Counted from the first letter of the stretch, positions 6,990 to 14,634 are shown. The stretch is 21,480 nt of DNA from CAYUVV01 sp964461325 (GCA_964461325.1 CAYWTW010000005.1:1-21480); one strand, 5' to 3'. Translations and numbers: made by a program. The notes: generated by a model from the sequence alone, not told the origin.

Positions 6990-7418
6990 ATGGCCAAGAA
7001 AAAACTAGAAAAGAAAATCAAACTGCAGATCCCGGCTGGCAAAGCGACACCGGCGCCGCCCGTCGGAACGGCGCTTGGTCCGGCCGGCATCAACATCGGA
7101 GACTTCGTCAATAAATTTAATACCGCAACCGCCAAAATGGGCGATATCGTCGTCCCGGTAGAAATCTCGGTCTATGCCGACCGGAGTTTTGATTTTATTT
7201 TGAAAACGCCGCCCGCCGCCAACCTGCTCCTTAAGGCCGCGGGAGTCGAAAAGGGCTCGGGCAAAAACCTCATCACCCGCGCTGGCAAAGTCAGCGCCGC
7301 CCAGGTGCGCGAGATTGCCGAGAAAAAAATGCCCGACTTAAACACTACTAATCTCGAAGCCGCGATCCGAACCATCGAAGGCACGGCCCGCTCGATGGGA
7401 CTGGACGTCACCAAATAA
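6990..7418 (+). CDS. rplK: 50S ribosomal protein L11
   Basis: Component of the GTPase-associated centre of the 50S subunit. The N-terminal domain signature LQIPAGKATPAPPVGTALG and GPAGINIGDFVNKFN is present, followed by the rRNA-binding C-terminal domain (KTPPAANLLLKAAG, then TIEGTARSMG). At 142 aa it has the normal length. It begins four bases after nusG. In most bacteria rplA (L1) follows immediately; here the next gene is the convergent dcd, only six bases away, and no rplA or terminator is present. Confidence 0.98.
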   Translation: MAKKKLEKKIKLQIPAGKATPAPPVGTALGPAGINIGDFVNKFNTATAKMGDIVVPVEISVYADRSFDFILKTPPAANLLLKAAGVEKGSGKNLITRAGKVSAAQVREIAEKKMPDLNTTNLEAAIRTIEGTARSMGLDVTK

Positions 7419-7424
7419 TTTTTA

Positions 7425-8099
7425 TTACTTCCGCCGCTCGCGATCGAGATGCAAGCGCGGGAGCATCATCTCTGGTCGCCAGCTTTTCTTCATTTTTTCA
7501 AAGTCTGATTCGGTGTGATATTTTCCGGTAGCGGTGTAGTCCTGACCTAAAATTTCGCCCGTATGGAAGAATACCATTTGGGCGATTCGCATGCCGACCA
7601 CCAACGGGATGGCGTAGTGGCGCGAACTATTGGTTATTTCCATCGTCCACCGATTAGTATAGCCAACGTCACCCCAGCCAGCGCACTTGCACACCGAGAC
7701 GAAAACACGGCCCAGAGACGAGCGGGCTTTCATCATCGTGGTAACAGTGTTACGCCCGCCGATAAACTCGTTGGTATGGGCTAAAATTGTCTCGCCCGGC
7801 TCAATTAAGATAATCCGATCGGCGGGCTTGATTCCTTCCCACTCAAAGGCCGCGAATTTATCAAATACGTCTTTCGCCCGCGGAGCTCTCAAGGCCTTAA
7901 CTCCCCAAACGTAGTCCGTGTGTTTTTTATTGAAAATGTTGTAATGGTTTAGATAGTAATTCGGCGGCTGTTCGCGATAAAACCATTCCCCCAAAGTCAA
8001 ATCATAACTTGACGTCCCAAGATTGGCCCGGTTGAACGGACTAATGACGATATTCCCTCGCTTTTTTTCTTCCAAAATACGTTTGTCTGATAGAGCCAT
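7425..8099 (-). CDS. dcd: dCTP deaminase (dUTPase superfamily)
   Basis: Deaminates dCTP to dUTP (or to dUMP in bifunctional members), supplying the dUMP that ThyX methylates. The trimeric dUTPase-fold motifs are visible: SSYDLTLG (30-37), ARSSLGR (125-131), the catalytic-type glutamate E154 in WTMEITN, RIAQMVF (171-177) and YTATGKYH (188-195). At 224 aa it is longer than E. coli Dcd (193 aa), with extra length around 40-90. The start is ATG 8099, which gives the family N-terminus ALSDKRILEE; the open frame upstream is only the antisense of thyX. The gene is divergent from thyX with 42 bases between the two ATGs, and has no Shine-Dalgarno. Whether it is mono- or bifunctional cannot be settled by eye. 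Confidence 0.9.
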   Translation of the reverse strand: MALSDKRILEEKKRGNIVISPFNRANLGTSSYDLTLGEWFYREQPPNYYLNHYNIFNKKHTDYVWGVKALRAPRAKDVFDKFAAFEWEGIKPADRIILIEPGETILAHTNEFIGGRNTVTTMMKARSSLGRVFVSVCKCAGWGDVGYTNRWTMEITNSSRHYAIPLVVGMRIAQMVFFHTGEILGQDYTATGKYHTESDFEKMKKSWRPEMMLPRLHLDRERRK

Positions 8100-8110
8100 A
8101 GCACCACAGA

Positions 8111-8119
8111 TGTTATACT
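8111..8119. promoter_or_regulatory. Overlapping divergent -10 elements for dcd and thyX
   Basis: The stretch TGTTATACT (8111-8119) holds an extended -10 (TGT TATACT, hexamer 8114-8119) for thyX on the plus strand. The same bases read on the minus strand give TATAAC (8112-8117) for dcd. Predicted leaders are about 16 nt for thyX and 6 nt for dcd. Minus-strand TTGTGT lies at 15-base spacing as a -35 for dcd; thyX has no good -35. The two promoters share bases, so binding of RNA polymerase in one direction should exclude the other. Confidence 0.5.
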
Positions 8120-8141
8120 GCCAACCAAACAAACACAAGCG

Positions 8142-9431
8142 ATGAAAATTTTTGTTTACGACGAATTCAACCCCGAAGACATGGCTATGATGCAAGCGCT
8201 TTACTCGCGTTCGGCAGCAAGCGTTACAGAGCACGTCGAAAAGGTTCGTCAAACCGGCTCGGGCAAATTTATGGAAAAATATTATGTCGGGTATGGCCAC
8301 AGCTCCATCGCCGACTGCGGCTCCACCACCATTTTTATTGAGGGCGTCTCGATGCTCGCCGCCAAAGCCATTCAAGATTGGCCGCTTTACTCCGGTCAAG
8401 AAACCAGTTCCCGTTACATCGACCTGTCTCGCCAAGCGATGGTTAATCCGGCGGACAATAATGCCGGCCAAAAAATTCTTGATCGCTGGATGGAGTTTTA
8501 CGCCGGCGAACAATCGGCCGTGGCCGCTCATCTTCGCCTCAAATATCCACGCGAATTGCGAGAAGACGAGGCCACCTACGATCGAGCTATTAAGGCCAGG
8601 GTGTTTGACAGTCTGCGCGGCTTTTTGCCGGCCGGCATCACCACCCAGCTCTCTTGGCACACAAATCTCCGTCAAGCTTGGGACAAACTGGCCCTTCTCC
8701 GCCATTGGCCGTTATCGGAAGTAAGCCAGTTGTCTGAAAAAATTCTAAGCGAATTAACAACTAAATATCGCTCGAGTTTTATCCATCAACCCACATCCGA
8801 ACAGGAAACCTATCGCCACAACTTAATGGCCAGATCGGCTTATTATCAAGCAAAAAAGCTTGATTGGCGTTTCCGCGCCACGAGCAGTATCAAACCAGCC
8901 GTTTTAAATCAATATCGGCCCATCCTTCAAAAACGACCGCCCAAAACCAATCTGCCTCATTTTCTCTCGGAACTCGGTGTCTGCACTTTTGAGTTTCCGC
9001 TTGATTTTGGTTCGTTCCGTGATCTGCAACGCCACCGGCACGGTGTCTGTCGGCAACCGCTTCTCACCACACGACTCGGCTTCCACCCTTGGTATCTGGA
9101 ACAATTACCAGAAAAAAGTCGTAAACGAGCCGACAAGATGATTGCTGAGCAAAAACGATCTATCACCAAGCTTAAATTAAAACCGGAATTAACCCAATAC
9201 TACATCGCGATGGGATTCCAAATCGCTTGCCGCGTGACCTATGGTCTGCCGGCCACGGTTTACGTTACCGAACTCCGTTCGGGTAAAATGGTTCATCCCA
9301 CCCTTCGACATGTTGCCCATCAGATGGATAGGTTTTTACGCCAACGTTTCCCCGCTCTCAAACTATATTCCGACCTCAACCCCGACGACTGGGACATCCG
9401 CCGCGGCAATCAGGATATTAAAGAGAAGTGA
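8142..9431 (+). CDS. thyX: Two-domain flavin-dependent thymidylate synthase (ThyX)
   Basis: Methylates dUMP to dTMP with FADH2 and methylene-tetrahydrofolate. The 429-aa protein is about twice the usual ThyX length and looks like two fused ThyX folds. The N-terminal half has GYGHSSIADC (50-59), IEGVS, the S-x-(N/Q)-E-x-S-x-R-Y element S84-GQETSS-R91-Y92, and the LRGFLPAGITT (158-168) helix start; the catalytic RHR is replaced by AKA (74-76). The C-terminal half has R297-H298-R299 but has lost the following S...RY element (L307 onwards) and keeps CRVTYGLPATVYVTEL (363-378). Together one full motif set remains, split between halves. It is divergent from dcd, with no Shine-Dalgarno. Membership of the ThyX family is confident; the composite active site is inference. 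Confidence 0.9.
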   Translation: MKIFVYDEFNPEDMAMMQALYSRSAASVTEHVEKVRQTGSGKFMEKYYVGYGHSSIADCGSTTIFIEGVSMLAAKAIQDWPLYSGQETSSRYIDLSRQAMVNPADNNAGQKILDRWMEFYAGEQSAVAAHLRLKYPRELREDEATYDRAIKARVFDSLRGFLPAGITTQLSWHTNLRQAWDKLALLRHWPLSEVSQLSEKILSELTTKYRSSFIHQPTSEQETYRHNLMARSAYYQAKKLDWRFRATSSIKPAVLNQYRPILQKRPPKTNLPHFLSELGVCTFEFPLDFGSFRDLQRHRHGVCRQPLLTTRLGFHPWYLEQLPEKSRKRADKMIAEQKRSITKLKLKPELTQYYIAMGFQIACRVTYGLPATVYVTELRSGKMVHPTLRHVAHQMDRFLRQRFPALKLYSDLNPDDWDIRRGNQDIKEK

Positions 9432-9447
9432 TTTTGCTGGAGTCCTT

Positions 9448-10509
9448 TTATCCAATCACTCCTCCGCCGATTAGGATATCGCTGTCGTAGATAACGAGCG
9501 ATTGGCCCGGGGCGGCGGCGACCGGTTTTTCAAAATCGAAACGCCAACGGCCGTCGATCGTTTCCAGTCGTCCGGCAATCGGCACCTGTCGATAACGAAC
9601 TTGAGCTTGATACGTTTTATTTAAATCCGGCGGTTCGCCGTTAAGCCAATTAACGGAGTGGAAATTAACCGGCTTTTTGTTTTGGCTTTCTGCCGGCGGA
9701 ATTGGACTAACGATAATCGTGTTCGCGGCGACATTCTTACCAACCACGTAACGCGGTCGGCCAATCATCGCTGAATCGCTGATGGCAAATCCGTGCCGCT
9801 CGCCAATCGTATAGAGCGCGGCCCCGTCGTGCCGACCGATTTTTTTGCCGCTTTCGTCGAGAACATCGCCCGGTTCGGGTTTTAACTGCTGGCGCAGAAA
9901 ATCTTTAAAATCAAGCTGGCCCACGAAGCAAAGTCCTTGGCTATCTTTTTTTTCCGCTTGAGGCAAACCCCAACGACGGGCCAAGGCGCGCACCTTCGGC
10001 TTTTCGTAATCGCCGATTGGGAACAAGGCGCGTTCTAGATCATCTTGTTTGAGCGTCCAAAGAAAATAACTTTGGTCCTTATTTTCATCTCGACCTCGCT
10101 TCAATAAAAATCTACCGCTTTTCTCTTCGCGCCGAGCATAGTGACCGGTGGCCAAATAATCGAAGCCGCGGGCGCGGGCCGTTTGAGCCAAGAGACCGAA
10201 CTTAATTTCCCGATTGCACAGAACATCGGGATTCGGCGTTTCGCCCCGGCGGTAACCCTCAAGCATTGGCCGCACAACCAAACGCTCGTAATCCCCGGAT
10301 AAATCAAGCGTGAATAAAGGAATCTTCAGCCGCGCGGCCGCTCGCAACGCGTCACGCCGCTCGGCTCGCCAAACACAACCGGTCGGCAACGGCGGTTCCC
10401 AACCCCGAGCAAACACGCCCGAGACCCGAAAACCTTGCCGTTGAAGAAGCCCGGCGGCGACGGCCGAATCCACGCCTCCCGACATGGCCACTAAAACTTT
10501 TTTTTCCAC
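9448..10509 (-). CDS. mnmA: tRNA-specific 2-thiouridylase MnmA
   Basis: Thiolates U34 of tRNA-Lys, -Glu and -Gln using sulfur from a persulfide relay. The PP-loop ATP motif SGGVDSAV is at the N-terminus, the catalytic nucleophile is the cysteine in NPDVLCNREIKF, and the second cysteine of the pair is in DSQGLCFVG. The family segments ATGHYAR, DQSYFLW and YTIGERHG are all present. Length (353 aa) is normal. I take GTG 10509 as the start, giving MEKKVLVAMSGG; a TTG at 10512 is a codon earlier in frame and also possible. There is no Shine-Dalgarno. The gene faces thyX tail to tail with 16 bases between stops and is divergent from dsbB. Confidence 0.97.
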   Translation of the reverse strand: MEKKVLVAMSGGVDSAVAAGLLQRQGFRVSGVFARGWEPPLPTGCVWRAERRDALRAAARLKIPLFTLDLSGDYERLVVRPMLEGYRRGETPNPDVLCNREIKFGLLAQTARARGFDYLATGHYARREEKSGRFLLKRGRDENKDQSYFLWTLKQDDLERALFPIGDYEKPKVRALARRWGLPQAEKKDSQGLCFVGQLDFKDFLRQQLKPEPGDVLDESGKKIGRHDGAALYTIGERHGFAISDSAMIGRPRYVVGKNVAANTIIVSPIPPAESQNKKPVNFHSVNWLNGEPPDLNKTYQAQVRYRQVPIAGRLETIDGRWRFDFEKPVAAAPGQSLVIYDSDILIGGGVIG

Positions 10510-10541
10510 CAATCAAAAACTAGCATCTGCCGAGCCTTTGG

Positions 10542-10549
10542 TCTATAAT
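10542..10549. promoter_or_regulatory. Overlapping divergent -10 elements for dsbB and mnmA
   Basis: A perfect TATAAT (10544-10549) serves the plus strand, twelve bases before the chosen dsbB ATG (leader about 6 nt). The overlapping minus-strand bases read TATAGA (10542-10547), which could serve mnmA with a leader of about 25 nt. Neither direction has a convincing -35. This is the second divergent pair in the window with shared -10 bases. Confidence 0.4.
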
Positions 10550-10561
10550 CAACCGGCGGAA

Positions 10562-11107
10562 ATGGAAACTCTGAATCAATTGCTCGGCTGGGGAACCCTG
10601 GGACTACAGATCGCGGCCGTGGCGACACTCTGGATTTGGTGGCGCGGCCCCCGCTCGGCCCAGACCTGGCTGGCTAACCAAGCTGCGCCGATTTCCCTCG
10701 CTTTGGTTATCACCGGAACAGCTTTGAGTTTGATTTATTCGGAATGGTTCAAGCTGGCTCCCTGCGATTTGTGCTGGTACCAGCGGGTCTTTCTTTATCC
10801 GCAGGTTATCTTGCTCGGAATGCTCTGGCGAGAGGCCAATCCACGATTGTGGCGCGCGATAATTTATTTATCTCTTCTGGGTTTGGGGTTCGCTTTGTTT
10901 AATTACTATATCCAGTGGTTCGGCAACCCCAGCGGATTATTCTGCGCGCCGGGCGACGCGGGCATTCTCACCAACTGCCAAGACAAGTTGTTCGTCGTGC
11001 TTGGCTATATAACCATTCCCCTGATGTCCGCGACGACTTTTTTATTAATTTTCGCTCTCGCGGGTTTAAATCAACATGTTAAACGTTTGGCTGGCCAGCC
11101 TCGGTAG
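10562..11107 (+). CDS. DsbB/BdbC-type disulfide bond formation protein
   Basis: A quinone-linked membrane oxidase that reoxidises a DsbA-like thioredoxin outside the membrane. From ATG 10562 (181 aa) the protein has about five hydrophobic segments, the first cysteine pair C68/C71 in APCDLCWYQRVFLYPQVILL, which is the BdbC/DsbB signature, and a second pair C128/C139 in the next outside loop (GLFCAPGDAG, LTNCQ). The longer frame from 10484 is rejected because a perfect TATAAT at 10544-10549 lies inside it and because the extra 26 residues are not membrane-like. The 3' end overlaps the ZIP gene by 32 bases. The partner DsbA is not in the window. Exported Cys-containing proteins such as the one at 18442-18990 are possible clients. 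Confidence 0.88.
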   Translation: METLNQLLGWGTLGLQIAAVATLWIWWRGPRSAQTWLANQAAPISLALVITGTALSLIYSEWFKLAPCDLCWYQRVFLYPQVILLGMLWREANPRLWRAIIYLSLLGLGFALFNYYIQWFGNPSGLFCAPGDAGILTNCQDKLFVVLGYITIPLMSATTFLLIFALAGLNQHVKRLAGQPR

Positions 11108-11846
11108 CGTCGCGGCCGTCAGCTTAATCTCGCTGGTCGGCGTCGTGGCTCTGGCCTGGCAGGAAAACCAACTACGTCGGGTTTTATTTTGGTTAGTGGC
11201 CTTATCCGCTGGCGCCTTATTGGGCGACGTATTTATCCACATCTTCCCCGAATTATTCGCCAACGGGGCAGAAACCCTGCCTCTGTCTATCGCGATTCTC
11301 GGCGGTATTTTGATTTTTTTCGGGCTAGAAAAATTTTTGGCTTGGCACCATTCCCATCAGGTTCTCGACTGTCCAACCTGCGACCACCATACCCACGCGA
11401 TAGCGCCTTTCGGTTATCTCAATCTAATTTCTGACGGACTTCATAATTTGATTGACGGCATAATCATCGCGGCCGGCTTTCTAAGCAGTCCAGCGATTGG
11501 CCTGGCAACAACGTTCGCTGTGATTCTTCATGAGATTCCCCAAGAGATTGGCGATTTTGGCGTTCTATTACAGGCTGGATTTTCTCGTTGGCAGGCAATA
11601 ATTTTTAATCTCTTATCGGCGTCTTTGGCTATCCTCGGCGCGACCCTCACCCTGCTTATCGGCTCAAAATTAAGTGGCGCCAATGACTTTCTTTTGGCTC
11701 TAACCGCCGGTGGGTTTGTTTACTTGGCCGGCTCGGACCTCGTCCCCGAGCTCCACAAAACCACGGAATTTAAAAAATCTTTAGGCCAGTTAATTGCTTT
11801 GATTGCCGGAATTGGCTTAATGGCGGCCTTAACACTCTTAGAATAG
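11076..11846 (+). CDS. ZIP family divalent metal transporter
   Basis: Moves Zn2+ or a related divalent cation into the cytoplasm. The 256-aa protein has about eight TM segments. The metal-site motifs are HNLIDG (H123, N124, D127) in TM4 and HEIPQEIGDFG (H152, E153, E157, D160) in TM5, the form seen in the LIV-1/GufA-like branches. A His/Cys-rich loop at about 91-107 (HHSHQVLDCPTCDHHTH) probably binds metal on the cytoplasmic side. The ATG lies inside dsbB, 32 bases before its stop and in another frame, so the two are probably co-translated. The 3' end overlaps the convergent exonuclease gene by nine bases. The metal specificity is not readable from sequence. Confidence 0.9.
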   Translation: MLNVWLASLGSVAAVSLISLVGVVALAWQENQLRRVLFWLVALSAGALLGDVFIHIFPELFANGAETLPLSIAILGGILIFFGLEKFLAWHHSHQVLDCPTCDHHTHAIAPFGYLNLISDGLHNLIDGIIIAAGFLSSPAIGLATTFAVILHEIPQEIGDFGVLLQAGFSRWQAIIFNLLSASLAILGATLTLLIGSKLSGANDFLLALTAGGFVYLAGSDLVPELHKTTEFKKSLGQLIALIAGIGLMAALTLLE

Positions 11847-12440
11847 CGAAGCGGGTCGACTAGTTAGGGTTTCTCCGCGTGGCCGCTCTTCCGGCAAACT
11901 GAGCAGGCGCCTAAAAACCTGATAGGTAATCCGGATGTCGGCTAACGCCGTGTGGGCTTTTTCGTTTTTCAAACCAAAATGCGCCGCCAAAGATTGCAAA
12001 TTAAAACGCTCTGCCCGTGGATCTTTCCAAAGATGAGCGAAGGCGATGGAAATTAAATCTAGACGATGATAATGCATCAAATTTTTTACTCCGGTCACGC
12101 CAAACCCTTGTTGCAAAAACGCCCAATCAAAACTAACGTTCTGGGCAATCATTACCGCACCATCCGTTTTTTTGGCCAAGACTTGAAGGGCCTGACGCAA
12201 TTCCACAGCAAATAACCAATCAGATTCGTTGTAACCGTTGATACGCAGAGCTTCGGGCTCGGCTGTTTCCAAATGGACGGGTTTGACCTTGGTTTCCCAC
12301 TCGTCAATTGTTTCGTAATCAGGGCCAGAGGAACGCTCAATCGGCTTCGCGAGCAAAAGGCCAATCTCAATAATTTCATGACGAGCCGGATCAAGACCGG
12401 TCGTCTCCAAATCAATGAAAGCTAAACGATTTTTTTTCAC
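11838..12440 (-). CDS. DnaQ-like DEDDh 3'-5' exonuclease
   Basis: A 200-aa exonuclease of the RNase T/DNA polymerase III epsilon superfamily. All five catalytic positions are present: D10 and E12 in FIDLETTG, D105 in NVSFDWAFL, H163 and D168 in HTALADIR. It has no extra polymerase-binding or nuclease domain, so it could be the proofreading subunit or a stand-alone nuclease acting on DNA or RNA ends; the sequence does not decide. The start is GTG 12440, ten bases after the mltG stop, with no Shine-Dalgarno, so it is the last gene of the operon that starts at 15681. Confidence 0.9.
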   Translation of the reverse strand: MKKNRLAFIDLETTGLDPARHEIIEIGLLLAKPIERSSGPDYETIDEWETKVKPVHLETAEPEALRINGYNESDWLFAVELRQALQVLAKKTDGAVMIAQNVSFDWAFLQQGFGVTGVKNLMHYHRLDLISIAFAHLWKDPRAERFNLQSLAAHFGLKNEKAHTALADIRITYQVFRRLLSLPEERPRGETLTSRPASLF

Positions 12441-12450
12441 AATTTATTAG

Positions 12451-13377
12451 TTACGGCAAATAACTCGCCTTGTTCGCCCGATGACCGTCAAAATCCACAG
12501 CATAGTGCATATTGCCCTGCAGATCAGATAGATAGAACCAATAATCCGATTCCGTTGGTTGAAGCGCCGCGACGATTGAATCTAGGCCGGGGTTGGCAAT
12601 CGGACCTGGCGGCAAACCGGCGTATCGATAGGTATTATAAGGCGAATCAAAATCTAGATCTTCAAGGGTTAGTTCGAAGGTATTCTTGCCCAAAAAATAA
12701 GGAAAGACCGCGTCTACCTGCAAAGGCATATTGATCTCGAGCCGACGATGCAAAATGCCACTGATTAAGCGACGAGCTTCCGGCTGATTAGCTTCTTTTT
12801 CTATAATCGAAGCTAAGGTGATAATCTCGTGCTGGCTCAAGGGCGAAACCAAGAATTCATCACGCAAACTGGCCAACTGGTCATTAAAATTATTTTCCAT
12901 AATCTTAACCACCTGCCAAGCTTCGACGTACGGCGAGAAAAAATAAGTGTCGGGGAAAAGATAGCCTTCACGGCTTTTAGCTAAAGTTAAAAATTCGCTT
13001 GACGAAAAACGTTCCAAACGCGCCGACAGCAAATCGGCGATGTCGGCCACCGTTGAGCCTTCGTGAATGGTAATCCTAACCGGCTCTAAGCCAAACGCCT
13101 GATGCGTAAGACGCCAAGCAACGGTGGTAACCAACAACGGCCGATTAAAAAAATAATCGCCGGCAAAGATAGCGCCATCATCGCCCAACACCCGCGCTGA
13201 CCAAGTAAACAACGTGGCCGAACGAATAATCGAGGCCCGTTTCAACTCCGCGGCTACTTCGCTCAGCGTCAAACCTTCATCAATTGAAACCACCGTCGCC
13301 CGCGGAAAACTCGCCGGTGAAGACATCAGCGCGATTAAAATAAAGGATAACCCAACGCCAGCGGTAATCTTAAACAT
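12451..13377 (-). CDS. mltG: Endolytic murein transglycosylase MltG
   Basis: Cuts nascent peptidoglycan strands at the membrane and so sets glycan length. The protein (308 aa) has an N-terminal membrane anchor (about 3-20), a LysM-like region (VDEGLT-type ISIDEGLTLSEVAAEL), the EGYLFPDTYFF motif (137-147), and the catalytic glutamate E193 in ASIIEKEA. The family end pattern SPYNTYRYAGLPPGPIANPG (245-264) is intact. It is a little shorter than E. coli MltG (340 aa). The ATG is three bases after the stop of the upstream gene and there is no Shine-Dalgarno, so translation is coupled. Its presence shows a peptidoglycan wall. Confidence 0.95.
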   Translation of the reverse strand: MFKITAGVGLSFILIALMSSPASFPRATVVSIDEGLTLSEVAAELKRASIIRSATLFTWSARVLGDDGAIFAGDYFFNRPLLVTTVAWRLTHQAFGLEPVRITIHEGSTVADIADLLSARLERFSSSEFLTLAKSREGYLFPDTYFFSPYVEAWQVVKIMENNFNDQLASLRDEFLVSPLSQHEIITLASIIEKEANQPEARRLISGILHRRLEINMPLQVDAVFPYFLGKNTFELTLEDLDFDSPYNTYRYAGLPPGPIANPGLDSIVAALQPTESDYWFYLSDLQGNMHYAVDFDGHRANKASYLP

Positions 13378-13380
13378 ATT

Positions 13381-14610
13381 TTAACGCGGTAAATTGACCG
13401 GCGGTTCGCCTCGTTTTGATTCGATCCGCTCCAGAGTCGGCGTTGTCGCCACCTGGCCGGGAAAGTGGTAAATGGTGGCTAACTCCTCGCTCGTCAAAAT
13501 AAAAGGGTGGCGCCGATGTGGATGATAAAAATAACCCCGTCGGCAATAAGCCGCGAACATTTCTTGCTTCAATTCGTTGACCCGCCAACCCCAGGGGTCC
13601 TGCCACGGAAAATCAAAAGAAGTTTTCCGGCCGGGTTTAAAACTATTCAACTCGGAAGAAGAAAATTGCTTGAAAGCACCGAGCAGACCAGCGATGTTGT
13701 GCGGGCTAAAAGTATTATTTTTAGCCAAATATAAGATACGCAGCCCACAATCAAAACCAAACTTATCCAAATTGCGTTCAACCGATTTTAAAGCCGCTTC
13801 TTCACCCGGAGAGAGAAAGCGGATCGGCGCCATCTTGCCTTCTTTAGCCAATTTCTCGGCCTCGTCCAGCTTACGCATCTTTTTAACCACGTCCCGGGCT
13901 TCATCCTTCCAACTTCGTTTTTTAAACCAAGATTTAGGGTCAGGAAAACGATCCTTGGCGGCCATAACCAAAATTTGAATCCAGACCTGCTCGTCCGGTT
14001 TAATCGAGCTTAGTAGCTCGAGTAACGGGGTCATCGGATCTATTTTGAATTCTTCTTTAGGATCTTTGTCGAGGCCGTAATCGACGTAGGTCTTGATGGG
14101 GTAGGGGTCGGCCTTGCCTAACTGCAACTCGGCGCCCCACATCTGCCATTCGCCCTTTCGGCTATAAGATACCGCCTTGGTGTAATCATCGACTTCACGG
14201 ATCTCGACCTCCGGATATTGCGAATAAACCTGAGTCTCGACTAAATTCTTAAAAAATTTTGGAACGTGAAGAAAAAAATGGATTGATCCACCCAGAGAAA
14301 CTAGTTCCAAAGAAAACCAAGACCGCACTATCCCCTTGCGGAAACGCTCGTACCAATTAGATTCGAAAGTTTGATAGAAAATATGGGTGACCAGCTCCAT
14401 CGCCTGGGGCGATTTGCTGATCTCTTGAGGAATCTTAATCTCAAGATCAACCCATTTGGTATCGCGATAAATGTAGACCGCTTGCTTGTAGCGATACCAA
14501 AGAATCCAAGACACCTTGAGCAAAACAATCGCCCCCCACAGAGGCGACGACAAAAACAGCACCCTAAGGAAGAGTTGCCAGCCGGGAAGAAAAAGTTCCC
14601 ACCACGCCAT
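13381..14610 (-). CDS. Membrane protein, DUF8128-like (T4SS-ATPase-associated N-domain)
   Basis: A 409-aa protein with one N-terminal hydrophobic region (about 10-37) and a large cytoplasmic part. The middle region reads like the N-terminal domain that in CPR genomes precedes or accompanies VirB4/VirD4-type ATPases, and the end TSEELATIYHFPG followed by TPTLERIESKRGEPPVNLP is the pattern I associate with that family. In other genomes the ATPase is fused or follows; here mltG follows three bases later and no Walker motif is seen. The start codon lies inside the 3' arm of a perfect 13-bp hairpin (14606-14634). Assignment rests on memory of the family pattern; the function is unknown. Confidence 0.5.
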   Translation of the reverse strand: MAWWELFLPGWQLFLRVLFLSSPLWGAIVLLKVSWILWYRYKQAVYIYRDTKWVDLEIKIPQEISKSPQAMELVTHIFYQTFESNWYERFRKGIVRSWFSLELVSLGGSIHFFLHVPKFFKNLVETQVYSQYPEVEIREVDDYTKAVSYSRKGEWQMWGAELQLGKADPYPIKTYVDYGLDKDPKEEFKIDPMTPLLELLSSIKPDEQVWIQILVMAAKDRFPDPKSWFKKRSWKDEARDVVKKMRKLDEAEKLAKEGKMAPIRFLSPGEEAALKSVERNLDKFGFDCGLRILYLAKNNTFSPHNIAGLLGAFKQFSSSELNSFKPGRKTSFDFPWQDPWGWRVNELKQEMFAAYCRRGYFYHPHRRHPFILTSEELATIYHFPGQVATTPTLERIESKRGEPPVNLPR

Positions 14611-14634
14611 TACGCTATATGATAGCGTAATGGC
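14606..14634. promoter_or_regulatory. Perfect 13-bp inverted repeat covering a start codon
   Basis: GCCATTACGCTAT (14606-14618) and ATAGCGTAATGGC (14622-14634) are exact inverted repeats around three bases. On the minus-strand mRNA the hairpin begins immediately after the TAA of the HARE gene, and its 3' arm contains the ATG (14608-14610) of the 409-aa gene. No T tract follows, so it is not a terminator. As DNA, the same palindrome covers a possible minus-strand promoter: TTGCCG (14643-14648), 18 bases, TATCAT (14619-14624), eight bases before the ATG. Confidence 0.75.

Noticed and set aside
8100..8705. Open frame extending dcd upstream to 426 aa
   Set aside because: It is the antisense of the thyX 5' half; the dCTP deaminase N-terminus begins at ATG 8099 and a promoter lies directly before it.
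9428..9459. Inverted repeat GTGATT/AATCAC between thyX and mnmA as a terminator
   Set aside because: Only six AT-rich pairs with a 20-base loop and no T tract directly after it.
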